Origin: Gonocerus acuteangulatus
Lineage: Eukaryota; Arthropoda; Insecta; Hemiptera; Coreidae
Reading direction: 5' to 3'
NCBI GenBank assembly: GCA_946811695.1
Contig: OX328125.1
Location: 51,264,494-51,328,493 of the forward strand
DNA: 64,000 bases
The notes beneath the pieces are model-generated. The model had not been told where the DNA came from and ran no database searches. It worked only from the letters and a program-made list of their open reading frames with translations. Below, piece by piece: positions 32,130 through 42,943 of the stretch (position 1 is its first letter; every line of letters begins with the position of its first letter). Both the position numbers and the translations under genes were made by a program.

Positions 32130-33050
32130 CTAGGTAGGTGGTCGGGCGAGTATTTGGAAAATATTAGCGTACATAGGAGAAATGCCCTGTTGGTCAGTTT
32201 TGTAATTTATATTGTTTTTGTTTAAGTTTATGTGTACACATTCCGAGATCTGTAGTCTTTTTTTGTTACGTTGTGTAGAAAGAATTTTCGTGTCGTCGAA
32301 GTTAAAAGTGTGTTTTTGTGTAATGGCGTGTTTTGCAAGTGCAGATTTATCTATTTCTTTATTAGTGATGGTTCGTTTATGTTGTGTAAGACGTGAGTGA
32401 ATGTCATTTATGGTTTCTCCTATGTATACACCATTACAGGAAGGGGTTTGGCAAGGGACTTGGTAAACACATCGGGTTGTATGTTCAAAAGGGATGGGAT
32501 CTTTGAGTTTGGTGTAGAGGGTTTTGAGTTTGTTGGTAGTTTTCAAACCAAAGTTTAGGGAAGGGTAGGATGTTTTAATTGTCTTTGTAAGTTTATCAGT
32601 CAGTCCAGGTGTAAATGGTAGAGATCGGAACATTTGGGAACTGGGAGTTAGGGAAGAATTGGGAGAGATAGTGCTGGAAGGTTGGGATTTTACTTTTTTA
32701 ACAAGGGATTTTATGAGGTTGGGGGGAAATTGGTTGCGTGCCAATATATCTGAGGCGATATTAATATTTTTATTGTGGAAGGAAGCATGGGATAGGGAGA
32801 GGACTCGGCGAAGGAGATTTCTGGCTACATTAATCTTGAGGTGGTAAGGATGGGATGAATGAAAATTAAGTAACCGTCCCGAGTATGTGGGTTTTGTGTA
32901 CCAGTCAGTAATAATAGTACCGTCAGTCTGTCTAATTAGTAAGATGTCCATGTATGGGAGCTGTCTGTCCTGTTCTATTTCGACTGTAAATTGAAGCCTA
33001 GGGTAAAAGGAATTGAAACAGGTAAGTATGTCTGTTAGTCTGTTTGGGTT
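32130..33050 (-). CDS. PLE protein: RT C-terminus plus GIY-YIG endonuclease (left arm, 5'-truncated)
   Basis: An uninterrupted minus-strand frame covers the end of a Penelope-type reverse transcriptase and its endonuclease. Visible parts: LTDILTCFNSFYPRLQFTVE and LPYMDILL then WYTKPTYSGRLLNFHSSHP (post-palm RT), a basic linker, a Cys-rich CVYQVPCQTPSC leading into the GIY-YIG motif NGVYIGETINDIHSRLTQHK (Tyr, Gly, Arg and His of the fold present), and SALAKHAITQKHTFNF downstream. PLE integration uses this endonuclease. The RT palm with its catalytic Asp is missing, so the protein is not functional alone. The frame opens at 33074, but the first 8 or so codons come from the opposite arm and are an artefact. 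About 300 codons remain. Confidence 0.9.
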   Translation of the reverse strand, partial: NPNRLTDILTCFNSFYPRLQFTVEIEQDRQLPYMDILLIRQTDGTIITDWYTKPTYSGRLLNFHSSHPYHLKINVARNLLRRVLSLSHASFHNKNINIASDILARNQFPPNLIKSLVKKVKSQPSSTISPNSSLTPSSQMFRSLPFTPGLTDKLTKTIKTSYPSLNFGLKTTNKLKTLYTKLKDPIPFEHTTRCVYQVPCQTPSCNGVYIGETINDIHSRLTQHKRTITNKEIDKSALAKHAITQKHTFNFDDTKILSTQRNKKRLQISECVHINLNKNNINYKTDQQGISPMYANIFQILARPPT

Positions 33051-33054
33051 AATT

Positions 33055-33935
33055 CCTTTTACCCTAGGCTTCAATTTACAGTCGAAATAGAACAGGACAG
33101 ACAGCTCCCATACATGGACATCTTACTAATTAGACAGACTGACGGTACTATTATTACTGACTGGTACACAAAACCCACATACTCGGGACGGTTACTTAAT
33201 TTTCATTCATCCCATCCTTACCACCTCAAGATTAATGTAGCCAGAAATCTCCTTCGCCGAGTCCTCTCCCTATTCCATGCTTCCTTCCACAATAAAAATA
33301 TTAATATCGCCTCAGATATATTGGCACGCAACCAATTTCCCCCCAACCTCATAAAATCCCTTGTTAAAAAAGTAAAATCCCAACCTTCCAGCACTATCTC
33401 TCCCAATTCTTCCCTAACTCCCAGTTCCCAAATGTTCCGATCTCTACCATTTACACCTGGACTGACTGATAAACTTACAAAGACAATTAAAAAATCCTAC
33501 CCTTCCCTAAACTTTGGTTTGAAAACTACCAACAAACTCAAAACCCTCTACACCGAACTCAAAGATCCCATCCCTTTTGAACATACAACCCGATGTGTTT
33601 ACCAAGTCCCTTGCCAAACCCCTTCCTGTAATGGTGTATACATAGGAGAAACCATAAATGACATTCACTCACGTCTTACACAACATAAACGAACCATCAC
33701 TAATAAAGAAATAGATAAATCTGCACTTGCAAAACACGCCATTACACAAAAACACACTTTTAACTTCGACGACACGAAAATTCTTTCTACACAACGTAAC
33801 AAAAAAAGACTACAGATCTCGGAATGTGTACACATAAACTTAAACAAAAACAATATAAATTACAAAACTGACCAACAGGGCATTTCTCCTATGTACGCTA
33901 ATATTTTCCAAATACTCGCCCGACCACCTACCTAG
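33055..33935 (+). CDS. PLE protein: RT C-terminus plus GIY-YIG endonuclease (right arm, 5'-truncated)
   Basis: Mirror copy of the left-arm frame, open from the junction to the same stop. An in-frame ATG occurs at 33114 (MDILLIRQTDGTII), but it is internal to the protein and not a real start. Residues differ from the left arm at only about three places (SLFHAS for SLSHAS, TIKKSYP for TIKTSYP, LYTELKD for LYTKLKD). GIY-YIG and the Cys-rich motif are intact. The lack of stops in both arms indicates recent insertion. The left arm reaches about 35 bp further 5' than this one, into the spacer. Confidence 0.9.
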
Positions 33936-34443
33936 ATTTTTACCTTGCCCCTTGGGTATCCTTCCATTAACACCTTTTTCTCCTTTCCTGTCATAAAATG
34001 TCATAAACATCTGTTTGATCCTACCGCCCGTTTCCCCCACCTCTTGCTGTTTCCAGTTACATATACCCCTTGCAGATTCCTTTTTTCCTTAGACACTTCC
34101 ACAATGGTTACTTAATTGCCAACCTTGGTCTTCCTCTGCCGCTCGGCATTTCCATTGGTATGTAGTATCTTATTTCTTTGTAAAATTAATTAATGTTACT
34201 ATTAGCTACTATATCTGTCATTGGTATATAGTTCTCTTATTTCTGTGTAAAATCAATTAATGTTACTAATTACTATTAAAATCAATTACTGTACCTATTT
34301 TCTTTTTCATTCTACTCATTCTAAGAATTTTAAGACGATATGTTCTGTTATAAGTTAAACTGTATCTATAGTTCTGTTACCTATCACAATTATAAATTTT
34401 CCTTGATTGTTTCTGTATTAATTTCTTTTTTTTGTCATTTTAG

Positions 34444-34478
34444 CTGACGAAGGCTACCAATGAGTAGCCGAAACGTCC
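34444..34478 (+). ncRNA. hammerhead-like ribozyme core, right PLE arm
   Basis: Exact mirror of the left-arm core: CUGACGA, 6-bp stem II with loop CAAUGA, GAAAC, GUC. In a read-through transcript of the dimer the two arms would be complementary, so folding of the ribozyme competes with a 1.5-kb duplex. Confidence 0.75.
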
Positions 34479-34829
34479 GAAATATAGATTTTTTTAAAAC
34501 AAAATCATATTGAGGTTTATTTAGCCGAATCCCAACCATTCCATCTGTACTTAAATGACAATTAGTGAGAGTAGAAGAATAAAAAAAAGACTCAAAAACG
34601 GGTGCCTTAGATTGTCTTTGTAAATAAAATAAAAAATCATCTTATGACAGTAAAATTGCCGAATTAAAATAAAAAATTGAGATTAACGTGATTAGCATAG
34701 GGAAATTTAATGAATTTGGAAAACAAGAATGAATGTGTAGAAAGAAGCGCTTTGTAAATGAGTTACGCACTAGCACCCAAAAACAGAAACATTCCCAAAG
34801 CGGTAAGTTCACACTTTATCATCATTAAA

Positions 34830-35175
34830 CCCAGAACTCCTAACCAAGACAGTAATGCCAGTAGTATAGTAAATGTGTTTTGAAAAGAGAGGTATCTCCT
34901 AGATCACTTCATTTAGGGATAAAGAGACATAAACCGTTATCAGAAGGGAGAATCCTGGTTGAAGGTAATTTAGAAAAATACCTAGAAATACTAACAAATG
35001 AGGTCCAAGTGAAAATAGGTAAACAGTATAGTGTTAAAACGAATATAAATCTAAAGAACCTAGGTTAATGGTCCTAGGTAATGGTCAGGGATTTTTCTTA
35101 TGATACGGAAGATTCATCTTTTCTTGATACAATTAAAGAACAAAATTCAGAAATTAATTTCGCAGGGGAAGTATA
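34830..35175 (+). pseudogene. coding-like fragment of unknown family
   Basis: The plus strand reads SPRSLHLGIKRHKPLSEG, NLEKYLEILTNEVQVKIGKQ then a shift/stop near 35.07 kb and VMVRDFSYDTEDSSFLDTIK plus EQNSEINFAGEVYEL. Residue composition looks protein-like across two frames, as in a decayed gene or transposon protein, but I recognise no family. Confidence 0.25.
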
Positions 35176-35181
35176 TGAATT

Positions 35182-35290
35182 AAAAAGTCCGACTCGCAGG
35201 AACTGCATCATCTTAGCGCGGTTCCGTTCTTATCTCTAGACTCATTTAAAATGATTAAAATAGAAGCTGTTATTATTTTGGGTCCACATT
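35182..35290 (-). repeat. terminal motif of family X / MITE, extended copy
   Basis: aaaaagtccgactcgcagga, actgcatcatcttagcgcgg, ttccgttcttatctc, then about 50 bp (gattaaaatagaa, gttattattttgg) shared with the 12.6-12.77-kb copy in reverse orientation. Confidence 0.7.
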
Positions 35291-35294
35291 TCTA

Positions 35295-35480
35295 GAAAGC
35301 ATGAAGATTAGATAGTTAGCCGTCGAGGTGATCAGTAATGATGGAATGGTTGGGATTCGGCTAAAGGAACCTCAATACGATTTTTGTTAAAAAATCTATA
35401 TTTAGGACGTTTCAGCTACTCATTGGTAGCCTTCAACAGCATTGAAAGTGCCGGGAGGCAGAGGAGGACCAAAGTTGACA
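35295..35480 (-). mobile_element. PLE terminal-repeat fragment with dead hammerhead core
   Basis: Shares gttagccgtcgaggtgat, ttgggattcggctaa and the ribozyme block with the left end of the 31.5-kb PLE, then ccgggaggcagagg as in the 12.9-kb copy. The core (35405-35439, minus) reads CUGUUGA with the invariant A6 changed and one stem II pair broken (GUAGCU), so it is predicted inactive. Confidence 0.7.
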
Positions 35481-35639
35481 GTTCCATCTTTACTTTCAAG
35501 AAAGGTCTTATTTACGATCTTACCTGGATGGGTCCCCGCACTAGGAAGGACCCCGCTAGGCAGTTGAAAAGCTGTATCTTGGAAATCCAAATCTCTAAGA
35601 TTAAATTGTTTTTCTTATTTTTCTTAACCTGATTTATTA

Positions 35640-36040
35640 TCAAATACATTACCCAACTATAAGCAGTTCAAAAATAACAAGGAATAAAAACAGACAAAAA
35701 GAACAGTTAGAATAAGCGAAATCAATTACTTTAAAGTTTTACGCACTTATTTCTCCGATTGACATCGCCTAATCAAAACTTTCATCAGAACCATTTTTGT
35801 ACAGCATTTAGTGAGCTTTCTAATGGTCATCTTCCGTTTCCCAAGATTCTCAACCTTTTTCGAGATATTAAGGAAAGTATACAAAGTTACCAAAACTTTT
35901 TATGTCTGTTAATAAAATATTTTATTCTAACCCTTCCTAAACTCCAAACGTAACAAAAATTTCAACATATTAGTTTTAATGAAAGTAGAACATGCAGAAA
36001 ATGTTTCAACTGAATCCCATGATTCTAAGTACCCAAACCA
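35640..36040 (-). mobile_element. family X fragment
   Basis: The reverse complement of the family X body: agaacagttagaataagcga, tcaattactttaaagtttta, tttcaactgaatcccat. It is interrupted by the MITE at 36041. A duplicated start of the motif suggests the MITE landed in, or recombined with, this copy. Confidence 0.65.
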
Positions 36041-36645
36041 AAAAGTCCGATTCGCAGGAACTGCATCATCTTAGCGCGGTTCCGTTCTTATCTCGAGTGC
36101 GATTAGTAAAGGAATAGTAGCAGCTATCGGTAGGTTTTGTTCTTTCGTTAAAAATATAAAATAAAATCTCAAAAAGAAGGAAGCTTAAAGCGCCACATAT
36201 GGAAACTGACAGTTTTCTAAGGGGATGGGACTCTCCCGTCATCGCGACGCTCACTCTAGGAAAACTCTATTACCAATATGATTCTTATTTTCTCAGCTAG
36301 TAATGAAATACTCATTCCACCGTTAAATAAGCTTAAAAAACAAAAGTGAGGTAAACAGTGACAAAAACCCGTTTAAAATAACAAAACTAAAACTTTCTTA
36401 GTTTTAAGCACTTACTTCTCCGACTGATATTGCCCCATCGAAATTTGCTTCAGAATCTTTTTTGTAGAGAATTTAGTAAGCTTTCGAATGGTTATATCGT
36501 ACTTCCCACTGTTTTGAAGATATTAAGGAGGAAAAAATGGTGCTAATACCTACCGATAGCTGCTATATTCCTTCACTAATCGCACTCGAGATAAGAACGG
36601 AACCGCGCTAAGATGATGCAGTTCCTGCGGGTTGGACTCTTTTTT
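36041..36645. mobile_element. MITE with 90-bp TIRs, internally related to family X
   Basis: TIRs of about 90 bp (36042-36132 and 36553-36643) share aactgcatcatcttagcgcg, gttccgttcttatctcgagt and cagctatcggtaggt. The interior (about 36400-36530) is the same 'aagcacttacttctccgac...gagaatttagtaagctttc' sequence as the 356-bp unit of family X. The element is therefore a compact deletion derivative, which ties the orphan terminal motifs at 4.05, 12.7, 35.2 and 63.9 kb to family X. Confidence 0.75.
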
Positions 36646-37056
36646 CAGACAAATTAATGTATTATGTTTATATTATAATATAAATATTATATTTGTAAGA
36701 AGAGCAAGTCACTTTAATTGCGGTGTAAAATATTGTCGCTAGCTAAATCTAAGTATTATATAAGCTCATAAGGAAAAAATGGTGCTAATGGCTCATTTTC
36801 GATGCACCATAAAAGAAATAAAAAAAACAATAAGGACAATATACGAAGATTCCGAACCATTTCATGTCTGTTAATAAAATATTTTATTCTAATCCCAATA
36901 ACGCTACACTTATACACAAATAAGTTTTTTTTAGGTATCTATTTAATACGAATAAAATAAGGTTATAATGAGCGATCCGCTGTGGCATACACCAAGTACT
37001 ACCACCGTGTGGAGTGCAACTAGTATAGACCGGTACGTCAGTACCACTGTGGTATG
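36646..37056. other. AT-rich DNA with SINE 3'-domain scrap
   Basis: Around 36776-36833 'aatggtgctaatggct...gatgcaccataaaag' is a SINE 3' domain with A-rich tail. Otherwise no gene. Confidence 0.5.
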
Positions 37057-37504
37057 TAGGGGTGGGTTTACACTTGCTAGTTATTGCAGGAAATTTATAT
37101 CAGACAGAAATTGCGACTAGTGTAAACCATGAGCAATTTATTTATGTCTGAGATATATATTTCCATCCCGAGCAATAAGTGTCGACACTTCTATACCGTC
37201 TGGTGAATACGCTGATTATAAAGAGAGAAATAAATGTCAGACAGAAATATCTTGGTTCCTAGCTATATTGCCGAAACTTCTATACCAAGCAGAATGGACT
37301 AGACAGGACATATATGTCTGAGTGTAAACAGGCCGGACATTTATTGCAAAGCGAGAACCGTCCTATACATATCCATGACATAAATGTCTAGCTATTTCTG
37401 TCCGTATGTAAACTTGCAAGATAATATCTATCCGACACTTATATCGCGACATATATCGTGACATATATTTCCTGCCAGAAATATCAAATGTAAACGCACC
37501 CTAA
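37057..37504. mobile_element. MITE, TIR TAGGGTGNGTTTACA
   Basis: Left taggggtgggtttacacttg and right caaatgtaaacgcaccctaa. The interior contains many variants of 'atatatgtc(t/a)ga' and 'gacataaatgtc'. The left part matches the MITE at 17955. Non-coding. Confidence 0.65.
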
Positions 37505-37869
37505 AGAGCGGCTGTTCTGATACTCGCAAAAATTAGAAATCCTACATTCCTAAAGTTGTTTGAAGGCTTATCTTTATGACTCTAGAAAGGGACTTACAGA
37601 TGACGAGGGTACCCTGAGAGGTACCTGGGACAGGGAAAATGCCCCCCACACTAAGCCTCCTAGCTCCTCACCTTGGAATTCCTATGATTTTGTTCAATGA
37701 ATTTAAACAAAAAAATTAATAAATAGATAAGAACTGCTGAAAATAGGGAATACCAAAAACAATTCTCTAGAACGAAATCAACACCAGTACAGTAATCTAA
37801 ATATTCATAGGGCATCTTCGAATTCCAAGATGCCGTTGAAACAAAATATTGTTTCTATTTATACGTATC

Positions 37870-38920
37870 CTGTTTTATTGACTAATACATTTGACTAATA
37901 CAAGCAATCACAAAAATAACGAGTAGTGAAAAACACTGTCGGAAACACACAAAAAGATTCGTTGAAATAAACGAAATTACCTATGTTTTAAGCACTTATT
38001 TCTTCAAATATGACCATCCCATCGCAAATGTCTTCAAAACATTTTTTGTAGAGAATTTAGTAACCTTTCGAATGGTAATCTTTTGCTTGCCAAGATTCCG
38101 AACCGTTTACGTGATATTAATTAAAATATACGAAGTTCCCAAAACTTTTCATGACTAAAAATGAAATATTTTATTTTAATCCTTCCTTTACTCCAAGCGT
38201 AACCAAATTTTCAACATATTAGTTTTGATAAAATTCAAACATGCAGAAAATGTTTCAACTGAATCCCATGATTCTAAGTACCAAAATCAAAGACAAAAAG
38301 AACAGTTCGAATAAGCGAAATCAATTACTTTAAAGTTTTAAGCACTTATTTCTCCGATTGACATTGCCTAATCAAAACATTCATCAGAACCTTTTTTGTA
38401 GAGCACTTAGTAAGATTTCTAATGGTATTCTTCCGTTTACCAAGATTCTCAACCTCTTTCGAGATATTAAGGAAAGTATACAAAGTTACCAAAACGTTTT
38501 ATGTCTGTTAATAAAATATTTTATTCTAACCCTTCCTTAACTCCAAACGTAACCAAAAGTTTAACATGGTAGTTTTGATGAAATTCGAACATGCAAAAAA
38601 TGTTTCAACTGAATCCCATGATTCTAAGTACCCAAACCAAAAACGGTATTCAAAAACTATTTTTCCAATTTTCTCGAAAACGGTTAAAGCTATCGCCTTG
38701 AAAATGGTTTCATTCGTTTTCCTAGCCAAAGAAGCCTATAAAACGAGTACTTACAAGCTTATGAACTCAAAAACGTAAGCGTTACGATTTGTTTTGCGCA
38801 ACTTTCGCCCTAAACACCATCTTAGTGGGCGGATTCTGCTGGTTAACGAACTTGACCTTTAAAATTGTACGACGGATTTTTGTACCAAATTTCATCACAA
38901 TCGGACCATTAGGGAAGCCA

Positions 38921-38969
<49 letters not shown>

Positions 38970-39110
38970 AATTTGAACCACCGTTATTTTCGGTCTCTAG
39001 GGGTTCTGAAACGCGAAATTTTCTTGTCGGCACTTCCGGATTGTTTCATTGTATCAACCTTATAAGAAACGGGGGTTCCTCCCTATGGGGGAGGTAGGAA
39101 CCGCGCTAAA
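37870..39110 (-). mobile_element. family X complex repeat, copy 3
   Basis: Reverse orientation relative to copy 1. Two successive 356-bp units ('tttcaactgaatcccatg' at about 38249 and 38606), the 'aaaacgagtacttacaagct' block, 'ggcggattctgctggttaac', a (TA)n core (38923-38967), the 'aacgcgaaattttcttgtcg' block, and the terminal hairpin ggttcctccc/gggaggtaggaacc followed by gcgctaaaa (39070-39109). No SINE in its TA core, so it shows the uninterrupted form. Confidence 0.75.
38923..38967. repeat. (TA)n core of family X copy 3
   Basis: 45 bp of pure TA. Confidence 0.9.
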
Positions 39111-40977
39111 ACAATATAACAAGTCGGGAGAGTAAAAGGAAAATATCTTGGAAGAAAGCTATCTTAGAAGCATCTCCCATGATAAGGAACCAGAGTTTGC
39201 ACAATTTTAATGGGAAATTAAACGTCAATGTCTTATGTATTGAAATTCAAGAGATCACCTTGATACTGAAATTGTATCATACAAAATTATAACAGTTCCC
39301 TCATGACTCTAAAATATACTCCATTCATGTAGACCATCATTCATTCAAATAATTGGCAATTGTTGACTTTTCATAAGTTTTGTTAAATTTTCTCAATCAC
39401 AGTTGAGAAATCGTGGTAAGCAAACAGTTACCATTTAAAGTCCTACAAAAATATCCTAGTAAAAAGGCGTAAATATCAATAGGACCATCTCATTCCAAAG
39501 TTTTGATTTCATCAGTAAATAGATAGCTGAAATATTTAGACTTCTGATTTCCAAATCATGTAAGGTATAAAATTATATAGTAGCTTGTTATGATGTCGGG
39601 TTTTTGGCAATAAACATTTTGTGTCATCGTTACATTATTCTTAAATATTCCGTAGGGCTTGTCTTATTTAAATATGATTATACTTAAAGACAAAATTACT
39701 ATTGACAATGGGAAGACTGACATCAAGAAAAGAATTTATAAAAGAATCCTCTTCAATGGAAACACTTAAAAGTAAAAAAAAAAAAAAAAAAAAAAGAGGA
39801 GAAACTTCTGCAAATGGCTGACAGATAGACTGATTTAAAAGAATGGGAAGTTGTGGGAGAGAAGTTATTGGATTCATTAAATCGATTGTAGTCAAACTAT
39901 GTGAAGGGTTGGATCTAGAGACTGGCTGTTCCTACCCAATTCACCTAATACTTTCCAGAAGACTTCATGAATTGCAGATCCACTTCTTCCTTCTCCTCTT
40001 CTACTACACTTCGAGCAACGGACGAAAGAGAACAAGACGCTTTTCTCTACAAGAGAGTTTATTACCAAAAAGTGATTCCACGGATTTCAGTTAACCAAAA
40101 AGAAAATGTTACTTTGCATGTCCCGCACCGGTGAAATTGATAAAAGAATTGCCATGAGGTTGGAAGGAGAAAAACATCCTAGTTGAGAGAATGCAATTTA
40201 AATTTATTTTCCCGCTTGATTGCTTTTCAGATGGTTTTAGGAAGGACAAATGTTTGTTGGAATGCTGATAACCGTTTCTCCGGAACATAAAAGTTCCATC
40301 GACTAGCCTTGTTATTCCGAGTACAGCTGAAAATACTCTTCATTCCTAGTGTGCTTCGATTCACTTACCTGAAAAGGACTCCTATGATCAGCGCGTTTAT
40401 GTAACTGGCTTTAACGTAGGTTGAATTGAACGTAGCATAAAAAAATCATGATACCTGTTTCCGGTACAAACATTAAGAAAAATCCCAATATCGCAGGAAC
40501 TGTCTCACTCAGCCCTATCTCTTCCGAGGTCCTGATATAATGTTTACATCTCATGCGATTGCGAATCTCATGTGATTCCAAGTTCTAGATTGTTACTAAT
40601 ACATACCCCCGAAATGCTCCCCCCCCCCCTCCCGCCTCAAATTATTTTCTATATACCCCACGAAGAAGTCGCTATTATTTTTATTAAACCTGCATTTTCT
40701 TATTAACAATAAGGGAAATAATTCAATCGCAAAATCGTTTTAAAAAATGATAATTCCTTACATGACTGGAAGTAAATACATTTTTTAATTAAATTTCGCG
40801 CAGGAGTGTATATTTATAAATGTCGATTAATTAAGTAAGTACCAATCGAAGCAGTGCTGAGAATAGCGGTTTCAGTTTATTCATTCTGAAAGGAACCATT
40901 CTGGTGGGAACTATTTACCTTCAACATGCACTCTTAATTTTCATGATTTTCAGATGGGTTATCCTATAATCTGACCA
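39111..40977. other. AT-rich DNA, no gene
   Basis: A 23-bp A run at 39774-39796 and a worn end of the G-tract MITE family at about 40605-40662 (ccccgaaatgctcccccccc ... tatataccccacg). Short frames at 39668-40094 are unsupported. Confidence 0.4.
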
Positions 40978-41745
40978 CGCTTTTCTAGCCAGCTAGGAGC
41001 TAGAGCTAGCTTTTCTCTCCAGCTAGGAGCTAGAGCTCGCCTTTATGACCAGCTAGAAGCTAGAAATACCTTTTCTAGCCAGCTAGGAGCTAGAGCTAGC
41101 TTTTCTAGCCAGTTGGGAGCTAGAGCTAGCTTTTATAACCATCTAGAAGCTAGAAATACCTTTTCTAGCCAGCAGAAGCTGGAGCTAGCTTTTCAAGCCA
41201 GATAGAATATAGAGCTACCTTTTCTCTCCAGTTAGGAGCTAGAGCTAGCTTTTATGACCAGCTAGATGCTAGGAATACCTTTTCTAGCCAGTAGAAGCTG
41301 GAGCTAGCTTTTCTAGCCAGCTAGAACTATCTTTTCTAGCCAGCTAGAGCTAGCTTTTCTAGCCAGCTAGAACTATCTTTTCTAGCCAGCTAGAGCTAGC
41401 TTTTCTAGCCAGCTAGAACTATCTTTTCTAGCCAGCTAGAGCTAGTTTGTCTAACCAGCTAAAAGCTAGAAATACCTTTTCTAGCCAGCAAAAGCTGGAG
41501 CTAGCTTTTCTTGCCAAATAGAAGCTAGAAATAGCTTTTTTACCCAACTAGAAGCTAGAAATAGCTTTCCTAGTCAGCAGAAGCTAGAGCTACCTTCTCT
41601 AGCCTGCTGGAAGGTAGAGCCAGCTTTTCTAGCCCGCTAGAAACTTGAACCAGCTATTCTAGCCAGGTAGAAGCTAGAGCTAGCCTTTCTAGACAGCTAG
41701 AAGCAAGAGCGAGCCTTTCTAGCCAGGTAGAAGCAAGAGCTAAGT
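40978..41745. repeat. AGCTAG-rich minisatellite
   Basis: About 770 bp of units such as 'ttttctagccagctagaagc' plus 'tagagctagc', mostly 29-31 bp long with a shorter 24-bp variant alternating between about 41310 and 41440 (agaactatc / agagctagc). Units are full of the palindrome AGCT/CTAG, so each can fold on itself. Divergence rises towards the right end. Confidence 0.9.
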
Positions 41746-42678
41746 TTATTTTGAATTCATTTATATGTTATTTTAAACACATTTTTCAGGATTGTGTCAT
41801 TAACTAACCACTTTGCTGAGGAATGTGCTCCTGCGTGACTACTATTTTATTACAGAATCTTCAACATTTAGGTGGAGTAAGTAAACGTTAATAAAAGAAA
41901 CTGCGAAACAAGTATAATATACACCGAGTACGGAATGAGATAGAATGTACAACTATAAGAGAGAAGAAAGGAGATACGGTTATTCTGCCCCCGGTCTCCT
42001 AACAAGATGTTGCTCCTAGCTTAGCCCTTTCCTTGGCTAAGAGGATCTCTTCCTTCCTATTTCTACAAACATGTCCAACAGACCCGAATTAGTCCCTTCT
42101 TAGCAATTATGGAAATATTATTCAGAGGGTTCGTAGTTGCTTCTCTTCAATTTGCGAAACTGCTCAGATGGAGAAAAAAAAAGTAGGTAGCTTAGCATAT
42201 TTAATGCTATTCTATGTTCCATTACTTATCCAACCTGATATTTCTACTTTACTTTCTTTTCACTGATAGCTTGGATTTTATATCGTGTTCTTTATTAAAC
42301 AAACATATAATTTTAACCATAGTATTTAGCATACGTCGGCATGTTCCGTTATCCATGATGTCACGCCATATAGAGGCATAAGAGATCTATGCGCTCGATT
42401 ATAATAAGGAAAAGGCGCGGACTAGGCAGATGGAACCGACCCCGGAGAAACCGAGTAGAATGTACAAGAGGTCGGTGTGTTTGTCACATGAGCCCGTTCG
42501 ATTTTGAGCTGATGTATGAGGTTGGCTTTTTCGGAACTTCAAAAAACTAAGATGGAGTAGAAGAGGACGAAATTAATGGATAAAGAGCGGAGAAATGACG
42601 ACGAGAAACCTGGTTACGGACAACCTACCCACATATGTAAAGACATTTTGTCATAATGTAAATTTCATTTCACTTTAG
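41746..42678. other. no recognised gene
   Basis: About 41757-41845 resembles segments near 3960-4082 and 4320-4400 (ttgctgaggaa...gctcctgcgtgac), a diverged dispersed repeat. The remainder holds nothing I can name. Confidence 0.35.

Positions 42679-42741
<63 letters not shown>
42679..42741. repeat. 63-bp poly-A tract
   Basis: An uninterrupted A run. Length and purity suggest a recent retroposon tail, but I do not recognise the sequence upstream as any SINE in this window. Confidence 0.85.
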
Positions 42742-42742
<1 letters not shown>

Positions 42743-42943
42743 CCTATAGAGACACCAAGGAATTGTTAGAATGCGGCATTTCTATCTTTCGGATTTCACT
42801 ATGGTTTCATACTGACTTTAATGTTAAACGACATGGGCAGCTAGGAAAAAACCTTTGTAAGATGAGACTAATACAGGACCCACCTGCTGTTGGTGCCTCG
42901 AAGAGAAGGAAACCTCACAGCACGTACTCTGCGAATGTTATTA

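Larger units (their letters stand above)
31482..34552. mobile_element. Penelope-like element inserted as an inverted head-to-head dimer
   Basis: Two arms of about 1.5 kb (31513-33014 and 33051-34552) are near-identical inverted copies about a centre at 33033: coordinates of matching features sum to 66065-66066 along the whole length, so there are virtually no indels. The whole unit is flanked by AAATGACAATTA at 31470-31481 and 34553-34564, a 12-bp target duplication, so both arms arrived in one event. Each arm carries the C-terminal PLE protein and a hammerhead-like core. The left end has 31 extra bp (31482-31512) also seen in the fragment at 35.3 kb. 5' parts of the RT are missing at the central junction. 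Confidence 0.9.

Noticed and set aside
32025..32847. Antisense open frames inside the PLE arms (also 33218-34040)
   Set aside because: They mirror the PLE coding frame on the opposite strand and appear twice because the arms are inverted copies.
31482..34552. Palindrome as a pure assembly artefact
   Set aside because: Not excluded, but a 12-bp duplication outside both ends, unequal outer edges and a few arm differences are better explained by a real inverted insertion. Long-read confirmation is still the deciding test.
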